A stretch of 5,835 nucleotides of DNA, from assembly GCA_910587735.1 (NCBI GenBank), contig CAJUNT010000068.1:1-5835 (forward strand), in the 5' to 3' direction. This DNA is from an uncultured Clostridia bacterium. GTDB taxonomy: Bacteria; Bacillota; Clostridia; Lachnospirales; Anaerotignaceae. Positions 1 through 5,800 of the stretch are shown here, one piece after another (the first letter of the stretch is position 1; each line of letters starts with the position of its first letter). A program made the position numbers and the translations under genes. Under the pieces are notes generated by a model. It saw only the letters and a program-made list of their open reading frames with translations, ran no database searches and had not been told where the DNA came from.

Positions 1-92
1 ACAGAGGTTCTCAAATCGCTAATGTAAAAAGGATACGAATCCACGATTTGCGACAACAAAAAGTCAATAGCAAGGCAAAAATTAATGATTAA
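1..92 (+). pseudogene. Interrupted tyrosine recombinase (integrase), 5' fragment
   Basis: Read from base 3, this frame gives RGSQIANVKRIRIHDLR, then unrelated residues (QQKVNSK...) and a stop at 90-92. The string RIRIHDLR matches the box II entry of phage/ICE-type tyrosine recombinases, where HxLRH holds a catalytic His and Arg that activate the scissile phosphate. The expected next residues are His-Ser and a hydrophobic helix; instead the similarity ends at the CGA Arg codon (51-53), or within the next CA. The gene enters from the left edge, so the upstream part is outside the window. The missing continuation is found at 5781-5835 on the same strand and in the matching frame. The fragment as it stands lacks the second Arg and the Tyr nucleophile, so it should be inactive. 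The family call is firm for so short a piece only because of its partner on the right. Confidence 0.75.
40..64. other. Candidate left attachment junction (attL)
   Basis: Tyrosine recombinase coding sequence ends here and non-coding AT-rich DNA begins. The likely crossover is the CA at 54-55, because CA is also the start of the His codon CAT at 5781-5783, where coding resumes on the far side. TCCACG lies 14 bases upstream of this CA (40-45), and the same TCCACG-N8-CA arrangement recurs at 5767-5782. Large serine recombinases typically exchange at a 2-bp core, which fits, but the exact crossover base is inferred. Confidence 0.5.
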
Positions 93-110
93 AAATATTT
101 TTTAAAATAA

Positions 111-150
111 AATAGTATAAAATATAATTAATCTTTATATTTATACTATT
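111..150 (-). terminator. AT-rich hairpin, possible terminator of the SIR2 gene transcript
   Basis: Arms 111-126 and 136-150 pair almost completely, with one bulged base, around a 9-base loop. On the minus strand the stem is followed by TTTTATTTT. It lies 120 bases past the stop codon of the SIR2 gene and is the best terminator candidate before the element's left end. The stem has only about one G-C pair, so it may be weak. The rest of 93-270 is AT-rich and non-coding; its only other structure is a small TTGAAAA/TTTTCAA inverted repeat at 178-193. Confidence 0.4.
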
Positions 151-270
151 TCTATAAAAATCAAGATTATAATAAATTTGAAAAACTTTTCAAGAAACTA
201 AATTATTTATAATCTAAATAATATTTTGTTTTTAGCCTAGATACTGTACTAAATAATAGAGTAAAATTAT

Positions 271-3219
271 TTAATATATGTTCCATATTTCATCTTTTTC
301 AAGAAAATATCCATACAAAATCTTTTTTTCATCATCTGTTGCTGTATTATTTCTTATTCTAGTTTTTAATAAAGGAATCATTTCTTCTTTATGTTCAATA
401 AATTTTTCTATAAGTTTTGAATATTTTATAAAATTCACCCACATATAATTTGAAAAATCTACTTTTGTATAATTAAAAGTATCTGGATTAAGTAGAAACT
501 GTAAATGTTCTTTTTCTTTGGCTAAATCTTTCAACATACTAATATCTTTTATGATATCTGTTATATATAACAGATATATGCATTCTAATCTCATTTCTAG
601 GGGATTAGGATAATATTGTTCTATATCTTGCTTTTTTTGAAGTTCAAGTATTTCAGATAAAAATTTAGTAATCTCGGTTTGTAAAGGCTTTAACCAATTA
701 TTAGAAGCAAAATCATAAATATCTTCAATATCTAATTCTGAAAAATGAGATGATAAGAACTTAATATAATTGTTCTTAATATCTTCATCAATAATACAAT
801 TAAGAAATAATCTTAATAAAGAAATTTTATTAGAAAATGAATCTGTAGCTTCAATAATATTTTTAATTTCACCTTGCAAAGTAGCAATATTATTCTTATC
901 TAGCATAGATGTTATGAGATTTCTCAAATTACGCAAATCATCAAGATTTACAAATTCCATATATTCAAAAAAGTTATTTTCATTTATAATTTTTTCTATT
1001 ACCTGAATATCTATTGATAAAGATAATGATTTGCATAACATAGAAAATATATAGAGAGCATACTTGAAATCTGGATAAATTTGTGAAAAAAAACATTGAG
1101 AGAATTTTTCGTCACAGAATAAAAGTTTTACAGATTTTTCTACTATTTTTTTATGTTTTTCGTTTAAATCAACAAATTGAAGTAGTAATATAATATTAGA
1201 TAGAGTTAAAAATGATGACCTCATAAAGCCATAAGTTTGACCTTTTACTAATGATTCACTTAAATTTATGAAACAATTTACTAAGAATGTTACTACTTTA
1301 TCACAAATATTTAGTTTTTTAATATGATATTTAGTAAGAAGATTATATAAATCTTTAGTTGAAATAAATTTTGTAATAATATCTAAATCAATATAATCTA
1401 TTGAATATTTTTTGTTTGTATAAATTTCACCACAGAATATTGTTGGCTCTTCTGCTCTTTCGGTGTTAGTACATATTATTGCTTCTATATATGGCTTAAA
1501 AAAAGTATTAAGTTCATAGCCAGATGTTTTGCAAAAAATATTATTAAAATAATAAAAGAAATATTCTATCATTACAGCATTTTTAATTTCATACAATTCT
1601 GAATAAGGTCCAGTAGAGGAAATTCTATTCTTTGCAATTACATTTTCCTTTAATTGTTTTAGTTTTTCATTCATATATAACAGTTTTTGAGAGTTGCCAT
1701 TGTAAATTTCTGTATATAGTGAAAATAACTCTCTTTCTTTACTTGAAGTAATATTTTTAATAAAATATTTAACTTTAGTTGGGTCAAATGTCGAATGACC
1801 TTTATAATAATTAAGTATAGAAATATTGTATAAATAAGCCACTTTTTGTTCCATAGTTAATTTTGAAAAATCAGTTTGATAATAATTTGATGGAATATTA
1901 TGATAATCATCAATAATATGCTGATAGAAATATTTTTTATTTAAATCAATATCATAAGTTTTTAATAACTGTTTTATTTCATAATATTTGTTTTGAATAT
2001 ATAATTTAAATAAATTATCTTGAAATAAAAAATTGTCAGAAATGTTACCTAATGTAATTGGTCCTTTAATATTCCATTGTATTGTAACTAATGTTATTCC
2101 AGCATTAATAAACAATTTTTTTAACTTTCGTGAATCCGAACCATTCAAAAGTTGTTCTAACAAATCATAATCATTCTTATTTACCAAACAAATTTCTTTT
2201 TCTTTTTTGGTATATCTTTGTATATATAGAGTTTTTAAAATTTGATGATAATCTACAAATGTATATTGTTCTAAAAGTCGTATAGAATTTTTTATAAAAG
2301 CCAAATCTTTTATATATAATGGATTAGTAATTGCTCTCAAAAAACTATAAAGCCTTTTTCCCTTTTCATTAGTTAAAGATTTAGGAATATCATCAACATA
2401 AGGCATTTTATTAATATTTACTACTTCAATATTGACTCCTGCAAAATAGGAAGTTTGTGTAATATCAATTTGTTCCTCATCTAAAAGAATATACCCAACC
2501 TTTTGGTTATCATTTAAAGCATCGTTTTGCAATCGCATATAATTTAACCAGCTAATAATCAATTTAACATTGTAATCACTTAGTGAATAACCTAAAAATA
2601 ATATTGTATGGTTTGTAAGCAAAGATTTTATAAAAAGTTCTGTTAGCATATGTTTTTGTGAATACTCTAAATAATCTTGTTCTTTTAAAATAATCGTTTC
2701 GAGCTGTGATAAATTTCCATGCATTTTTATAATATATTTATTTTTTTCTGTATTTAATAAATCTTTATCTGTTACAATTACATCATATTGTTCACGAAAT
2801 TCATTTTGTGATGATTCAAGTAATGTATCATAATTAGTAGTAATAATATGTAATGAGTTAATATCAAATATAACATTTGATAATGGAGCATCTATAGTAA
2901 TATCTTGTATATTGTCCTTTAATATCTTGTTGTATAATTCTTTATCTTTATTGTATACATATTGCGGTATTTTCAAAAATTCATCGGTAGAATACTCTTC
3001 CATAAATAAACATGTATCTCTACAATTTTCTTTTTTATGTTGACAATAAGAACACTTTGAATAGTTAATTGATTGAGCCATTTTTTGAATTAAGTCATAC
3101 CAACTAGGCATTCCCTCTACATTACGAGAAACACCAGAACCAACAAAAATAATTACTTTATTTTTTTCTGCTTTTTCATTAAAAAAATTAATATATTCGA
3201 TTAATTTTTCTTTATCCAT
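271..3219 (-). CDS. SIR2-domain NAD+ hydrolase-like anti-phage protein, DSR2-like
   Basis: This 982-residue protein has an N-terminal SIR2 domain (about residues 15-290) and a long, mostly helical C-terminal region with no recognised domain. SIR2 landmarks are FVGSGVS (25-31), TTNYD (127-131), KMHG (165-168) and LGYSLSDYN (209-217). The likely catalytic pair is Asn129 and His167, with the same 38-residue spacing as Asn133/His171 of Bacillus subtilis DSR2, an NAD+-depleting abortive-infection protein triggered by phage tail tube protein. Total length (about 1,000), the TDEFLKIPQ stretch after the nucleotide loop, and FLLNPDTFNY near the C-terminus (908-917) also resemble DSR2 as I remember it. 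A cluster of four cysteines (56, 59, 66, 70) may bind metal. There are no membrane segments, so it should be cytosolic. I chose ATG 3219 because AAAGGA sits 7 bases before it; the frame also has a GTG at 3243 with no clear binding site. Its trigger cannot be read from sequence. Confidence 0.85.
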   Translation of the reverse strand: MDKEKLIEYINFFNEKAEKNKVIIFVGSGVSRNVEGMPSWYDLIQKMAQSINYSKCSYCQHKKENCRDTCLFMEEYSTDEFLKIPQYVYNKDKELYNKILKDNIQDITIDAPLSNVIFDINSLHIITTNYDTLLESSQNEFREQYDVIVTDKDLLNTEKNKYIIKMHGNLSQLETIILKEQDYLEYSQKHMLTELFIKSLLTNHTILFLGYSLSDYNVKLIISWLNYMRLQNDALNDNQKVGYILLDEEQIDITQTSYFAGVNIEVVNINKMPYVDDIPKSLTNEKGKRLYSFLRAITNPLYIKDLAFIKNSIRLLEQYTFVDYHQILKTLYIQRYTKKEKEICLVNKNDYDLLEQLLNGSDSRKLKKLFINAGITLVTIQWNIKGPITLGNISDNFLFQDNLFKLYIQNKYYEIKQLLKTYDIDLNKKYFYQHIIDDYHNIPSNYYQTDFSKLTMEQKVAYLYNISILNYYKGHSTFDPTKVKYFIKNITSSKERELFSLYTEIYNGNSQKLLYMNEKLKQLKENVIAKNRISSTGPYSELYEIKNAVMIEYFFYYFNNIFCKTSGYELNTFFKPYIEAIICTNTERAEEPTIFCGEIYTNKKYSIDYIDLDIITKFISTKDLYNLLTKYHIKKLNICDKVVTFLVNCFINLSESLVKGQTYGFMRSSFLTLSNIILLLQFVDLNEKHKKIVEKSVKLLFCDEKFSQCFFSQIYPDFKYALYIFSMLCKSLSLSIDIQVIEKIINENNFFEYMEFVNLDDLRNLRNLITSMLDKNNIATLQGEIKNIIEATDSFSNKISLLRLFLNCIIDEDIKNNYIKFLSSHFSELDIEDIYDFASNNWLKPLQTEITKFLSEILELQKKQDIEQYYPNPLEMRLECIYLLYITDIIKDISMLKDLAKEKEHLQFLLNPDTFNYTKVDFSNYMWVNFIKYSKLIEKFIEHKEEMIPLLKTRIRNNTATDDEKKILYGYFLEKDEIWNIY
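554..577. repeat. Perfect 24-bp palindrome inside the SIR2 gene
   Basis: The half-site ATATCTGTTATA (554-565) is followed directly by its exact reverse complement (566-577), with no spacer. It lies in the 3' part of the SIR2-protein gene, where the minus strand codes for YITDI and neighbouring residues. Runs of A and T make palindromes more likely in this DNA, but 12 of 12 matched pairs, including two C/G steps per arm, is unusual. It could be a protein-binding site, an RNA hairpin, or chance. Confidence 0.6.
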
Positions 3220-3226
3220 TGTATTT

Positions 3227-3233
3227 TCCTTTC
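3227..3233 (-). promoter_or_regulatory. Ribosome binding site deciding the SIR2 gene start
   Basis: The minus strand reads GAAAGGA, then 7 bases, then ATG at 3219-3217. This favours MDKEKLIEY as the true N-terminus over the GTG start eight codons upstream. Confidence 0.75.
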
Positions 3234-3252
3234 TTTGTATCACCTAAAACAA

Positions 3253-3278
3253 AAATATGATATTATGATATCATATTT
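3253..3278. repeat. Inverted repeat between nuclease and SIR2 genes (operator or weak terminator)
   Basis: Arms AAATATGATA (3253-3262) and TATCATATTT (3269-3278) match perfectly around a 6-base centre, and an overlapping 10-bp palindrome ATGATATCAT lies at 3265-3274. It sits 34 bases upstream of the SIR2 gene start. On the minus strand it is followed by TTGTTTT, so it could be a weak terminator after the nuclease gene. Its overlap with a possible -10 box (3276-3281) fits a repressor operator equally well. The sequence does not separate these. Confidence 0.5.
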
Positions 3279-3303
3279 ATAACTTTTACGATTTTCATAT
3301 AAA
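3276..3303 (-). promoter_or_regulatory. Possible promoter for the SIR2 gene
   Basis: On the minus strand, TTTATA (3303-3298) and TATAAA (3281-3276) are separated by 16 bases, giving 4/6 and 5/6 matches to the sigma-A consensus. It lies in the 118-base gap between the nuclease stop and the SIR2 start. Such matches are common in DNA this AT-rich, so this is a weak call. It would give the SIR2 gene its own expression apart from the two upstream genes. Confidence 0.25.
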
Positions 3304-3337
3304 ATCCTTACACACAACTTTTATAATTTTAGCCTTA

Positions 3338-3520
3338 TTAAATATATGATTTAACAACATCCTCAGATATAGAAATAGCTTTTGCTATTTGGTCTACAGT
3401 CATACCATTAGAAAGCATTACTTTTATCATTATTTTTCTTTCTTCCTGTTTGCCTTCTTCTTTCCCTTTTTCTTTTCCTTCTTCTAATATTTCTTCTCTA
3501 AAGTTCACTTGTTTTAACAT
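3338..3520 (-). CDS. Candidate intragenic 60-residue protein (RpnS-like antitoxin) within the nuclease gene
   Basis: Within the nuclease gene and in the same frame, an ATG at 3520-3518 (Met266 of the long protein) is preceded by a perfect AGGAGG with an 8-base spacer. Translation from it would give a 60-residue protein holding only the charged EEILEEGKEKGKEEG helix and the small C-terminal helical domain, without the nuclease core. In E. coli, rpn genes make such a short C-terminal protein (RpnS) from an internal start, and it blocks the toxicity of the full-length RpnL. The AGGAGG is made by two adjacent GAG Glu codons, whereas this gene otherwise writes Glu almost always as GAA, which suggests the site is selected. 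The antitoxin role is inferred; the start site is seen directly. Confidence 0.5.
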   Translation of the reverse strand: MLKQVNFREEILEEGKEKGKEEGKQEERKIMIKVMLSNGMTVDQIAKAISISEDVVKSYI

Positions 3521-4315
3521 AGTACGAACCTCCTCATCTGTCAAATTCAACAGAGTTTTTAATGTTTCTGTTTCCTTTTCATTATTACAAATGACATCTA
3601 GCAATTTTTTTAAATTTTCTGCATTGCGAATTTGTTCTCTTTTTTTCAGTTCAATGAATACCACTTCAATTAAATCTGCATTTTGATGATAACTTGCCTC
3701 TGATTGTTCCGCAGTTACATTTGTAAGCATATCACTATTACGATTGTAATATACTCTTGGAGCAATGGAATGTACTGCAATATCATCATCAAAATAATTG
3801 AAATTCAAAAACCATATACTATATACTTTATGTAACTTATTGTAATTATCACCTGTATGGAGCATATTTGCTGAAATACTGATGGCATAACATAATGCTC
3901 TTTCTAGCATATCGTAGTCTTCTTTGGCATTTTGCATTTCAAAATTAATAGTATAAATATCTTTTTCTCCTTCTCCAACTTTGTAATCAAAAAGTACATC
4001 ATGTCTAAAAACTTTTCCTGTATTTGTGATGATTTCATTTGATTTTTCCATCACAGCCGAAACTCTATCACATAAAGGAACATTCTTTAATTCTATATCA
4101 TAAAATTTGTATGTTGTAATAGAATTGTTTATGACATCATCTAAATTTCTCTCTTTATTCGTTTCTAAAAATGGTATCAATGTTTGTACTAAATTGATTG
4201 CAACTTTTGGTTCTGTAAATAGTATTTTAAATTTTGTATCTTTTAAAAAATCATCATCTTCTAAAACGATTTGTAACAAATTGGAAGGAATATCCAATTT
4301 ATCTGTATTTTCCAC
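3338..4315 (-). CDS. Rpn-family PD-(D/E)XK nuclease / putative transposase
   Basis: This 325-residue protein matches the Rpn (recombination-promoting nuclease, PDDEXK 'transposase') family in layout and length. The N-terminus has the family-like FLKDTKFKILF (23-33). The nuclease core shows RHDVLFDY (104-111), with Asp106 as likely metal ligand, followed by NFEMQN (124-129), where Glu126 and Gln128 form the family's ExQ motif. The tail (273-297) is rich in Glu, Lys and Gly (EEILEEGKEKGKEEG), then a small helical segment GMTVDQIAKAISISEDV. E. coli Rpn proteins are DNA endonucleases that promote RecA-independent recombination and have been tied to phage defence. The start is a GTG 26 bases behind the recombinase stop, suggesting shared transcription; AGGA lies 12 bases before it, a rather long gap, so a nearby alternative start is possible. 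An internal start inside the gene is annotated separately. Confidence 0.85.
   Translation of the reverse strand: MENTDKLDIPSNLLQIVLEDDDFLKDTKFKILFTEPKVAINLVQTLIPFLETNKERNLDDVINNSITTYKFYDIELKNVPLCDRVSAVMEKSNEIITNTGKVFRHDVLFDYKVGEGEKDIYTINFEMQNAKEDYDMLERALCYAISISANMLHTGDNYNKLHKVYSIWFLNFNYFDDDIAVHSIAPRVYYNRNSDMLTNVTAEQSEASYHQNADLIEVVFIELKKREQIRNAENLKKLLDVICNNEKETETLKTLLNLTDEEVRTMLKQVNFREEILEEGKEKGKEEGKQEERKIMIKVMLSNGMTVDQIAKAISISEDVVKSYI
3529..3535 (-). promoter_or_regulatory. Strong internal Shine-Dalgarno inside the nuclease gene
   Basis: The minus strand reads GAGGAGG, 8 bases upstream of the in-frame ATG at 3520. It is a better site than the one serving the full-length nuclease (AGGA, 12 bases from a GTG), so the short product could be made in excess over the long one. 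Confidence 0.6.
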
Positions 4316-4341
4316 AATGAAATCACATCCTATCTTCCCTA

Positions 4342-5577
4342 TTATTTTTTATTATACCATAATTCTGACCACTTTACAGAAACTTTTTTTCTTTGATAAA
4401 CACGAATTTCTTCAATATTATTTATAATTTCTTTTGTCGCAATCTCTGTTCCAAGTTCCTTATAAATTGCATGAAATATTTCTTCTTCTCGAATATACAT
4501 ACCTGTACACATTCCAGTAGCAATACGATTATTGGTATTACAAGTAAAAAAATACCAATCTGCATGATTGGTACCACGTTTTCTTTGCATTTTTCTACCG
4601 CAACAGCCACAAATTATTTTTCCCTTTAATAAGTTTTCTGTAGATTGCGGTTTTGTTTCTACATTTGATATTTTACTTTGTAAATTTTTTTGTACTATTT
4701 TAAAGCTATTGCTATCAATTAATGCTTCATGTGTATTCTCTACAATTCTTTTATTTTTTCCTTGTATCAAAATACCTGTGTAAGTGGAATTTGTTAAAAT
4801 ATGTTTTACAGAACGAGTATTCCAATTACCACTTCCATCGTTGTATTTTCCAGTTAAGCCTTTCGCTCTAGCATACTGCATAGGAGTAGGAATGTGATTT
4901 TCATTTAAGTAGCGAACAATTTCTGTCAGCCCCATATTGTTTGTGGCAAGTTCAAATATCTTTTTTACTATTTTTGCCGCTTCTTCATCAATAACAATTT
5001 TATTATGATTGACTTCAGATTTTTTATAGCCAAAAGGAGCACGAGCTCCAATAAATAGCCCTCTTTGTGCTTTATAATCTAATGCTGTTTCCGTTTTCTT
5101 TTTAATATCTAATGCAGTTTCTTCATGAAAAGCATTTGTGAATGAAACACAAACTTTAAAATCACCTAATTGATTATTAATACCATCAATCGTATCAAAT
5201 TGGTCATTGACCGACACAAAACGAACTTTATGAGATGGAAAAAACATTTCAATATAATATCCTGTTTCGATTAGATTGCGTCCTAAACGAGAAAGGTCTT
5301 TTACTACAACACAATTCACTTTTTCACCTTTGATATCTTGTAAAAGTTCTTGAAATGCTGGTCTTTCATAATTAGAGCCACTAAATCCATTATCAACGTA
5401 AAAATGAGAAATAACCGTTTTCTGCTGCTCTGCCCATGATTCTATTATCAATTTTTGATTTTCAATAGAATGATTGCTTTCTTCTTTAGAAACGGATAAT
5501 CTAACATAACCTACTGTAACTGGTTTCATAAATGTTTTTTGTATATCAGTATTTGCTTTTCTACTTTTTCTTGACAT
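4342..5577 (-). CDS. Compact large-type serine recombinase (integrase of the element)
   Basis: This 411-residue protein has the domain order of large serine recombinases. The N-terminal resolvase domain (about 20-160) shows YVRLS with catalytic Ser28, SIENQ (37-41), YVDNGFSGSNYERPAF (60-75) and DLSRLGRN with Arg97 and Arg100. The recombinase domain (about 175-300) has APFGYKK, a helical EEAAKIVKKIFEL stretch and WNTRSVKHILTNSTYTG. A zinc ribbon follows (Cys323, Cys326, Cys346, Cys357). Such enzymes cut both attachment sites at a 2-bp core through Ser-DNA links and integrate or excise elements. The protein is short for the group (about 450-700): only about 25 residues separate the zinc ribbon from IEEIRVYQRKKVSVKW, which resembles the extreme C-terminus of longer relatives, so the usual coiled coil seems missing. 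ATG 5577 has AAAGGAG 7 bases before it. It is the first gene of a likely recombinase-nuclease transcript. Confidence 0.92.
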   Translation of the reverse strand: MSRKSRKANTDIQKTFMKPVTVGYVRLSVSKEESNHSIENQKLIIESWAEQQKTVISHFYVDNGFSGSNYERPAFQELLQDIKGEKVNCVVVKDLSRLGRNLIETGYYIEMFFPSHKVRFVSVNDQFDTIDGINNQLGDFKVCVSFTNAFHEETALDIKKKTETALDYKAQRGLFIGARAPFGYKKSEVNHNKIVIDEEAAKIVKKIFELATNNMGLTEIVRYLNENHIPTPMQYARAKGLTGKYNDGSGNWNTRSVKHILTNSTYTGILIQGKNKRIVENTHEALIDSNSFKIVQKNLQSKISNVETKPQSTENLLKGKIICGCCGRKMQRKRGTNHADWYFFTCNTNNRIATGMCTGMYIREEEIFHAIYKELGTEIATKEIINNIEEIRVYQRKKVSVKWSELWYNKK

Positions 5578-5584
5578 AATGATT

Positions 5585-5591
5585 CTCCTTT
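5585..5591 (-). promoter_or_regulatory. Ribosome binding site of the serine recombinase
   Basis: AAAGGAG on the minus strand is followed by 7 bases and then ATG 5577. It is close to the ideal Firmicute site and fixes the N-terminus as MSRKSRK. Confidence 0.8.
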
Positions 5592-5648
5592 ATTGTATAA
5601 TATAATATTTTTGTTTGCTAAACTGTTTCATATATAATTATATTTTCT

Positions 5649-5677
5649 TTTATATCACTACCATTCTCTACTTTAAA
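5649..5677 (-). promoter_or_regulatory. Likely promoter of the serine recombinase gene
   Basis: On the minus strand, TTTAAA (5677-5672) and TATAAA (5654-5649) are exactly 17 bases apart. A TG one base before the -10 box (5657-5656) makes it an extended -10 promoter. A start near 5642 would leave a leader of about 65 bases. It lies inside the element, downstream of the end hairpin, so the recombinase could be transcribed independently of the flanking gene. Confidence 0.4.
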
Positions 5678-5700
5678 AAACTTTTATAATTCTCTCTTAA

Positions 5701-5751
5701 TACAACAAAAAAAGACTATAATGTATGATTTATAGCCTTTTTATTGTTGTA
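5701..5751. terminator. Bidirectional terminator-like hairpin at the right end of the element
   Basis: Arms 5701-5721 and 5730-5751 pair over about 20 positions with one mismatch and one bulge, around an 8-base loop. The core stem is GACTATAA against TTATAGCC. The outer arms give T-tracts on both strands: CCTTTTTATTG on plus and a run of seven Ts on minus. No complete gene ends here, so it probably shields the element's genes from transcripts arriving from outside and stops leftover plus-strand transcripts. Confidence 0.65.
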
Positions 5752-5756
5752 TTTTT

Positions 5757-5800
5757 AAATTCCGCTTCCACGCACTTAGGCATTCTGCAATTTCGCTTTT
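5757..5800. other. Candidate right attachment junction (attR)
   Basis: Tyrosine recombinase coding sequence resumes here. The proposed crossover CA at 5781-5782 restores the gene when joined to base 53. Upstream of it, 5757-5780 reads KFRFHALR, similar in protein to the left copy's IRIHDLR but with mostly different codons. TCCACG (5767-5772) sits at the same distance from the CA as on the left. The true junction may therefore lie anywhere between about 5751 and 5782. Confidence 0.45.

Larger units (their letters stand above)
54..5780. mobile_element. Integrated mobile element with serine recombinase and two defence-like cargo genes
   Basis: About 5.7 kb lies between two pieces of a plus-strand tyrosine recombinase gene. 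Removing 54-5780 joins CGA (51-53) to CAT (5781-5783) and restores IHDLR-HSAISLLIEMG in frame, which supports an insertion. The insert encodes its own serine recombinase close to the right end and two further genes in the same direction. There are no conjugation, replication or phage structural genes, so it is a minimal integrative element whose spread would depend on its host replicon, here apparently another mobile element. The left boundary is quite clear. The right boundary is less certain, because 5757-5780 also reads like tyrosine recombinase (KFRFHALR) although it diverges in bases from the left copy. Confidence 0.7.

Noticed and set aside
3211..3243. GTG start at 3243 for the SIR2 protein
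   Set aside because: The ATG at 3219 has a well-placed AAAGGA, which would lie inside the coding region if the GTG were used; the extra eight residues (with IQRKEN) match no SIR2 motif.
4422..4610. A 62-codon minus-strand frame with a hydrophobic stretch
   Set aside because: It overlaps the zinc-ribbon part of the serine recombinase in another frame, and no strong binding site precedes it.
3450..4629. Several plus-strand open frames of 70-106 codons opposite the nuclease and recombinase genes
   Set aside because: They are Phe/Ser-rich antisense shadows of Lys/Glu-rich coding sequence, with no start signals or recognisable domains.
53..5711. Ten-base direct repeat ACAACAAAAA at 53-62 and 5702-5711, as a possible attachment-site duplication
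   Set aside because: It is low-complexity, lies about 70 bases inside the right junction, and joining across it does not restore the integrase frame as the CA join does.
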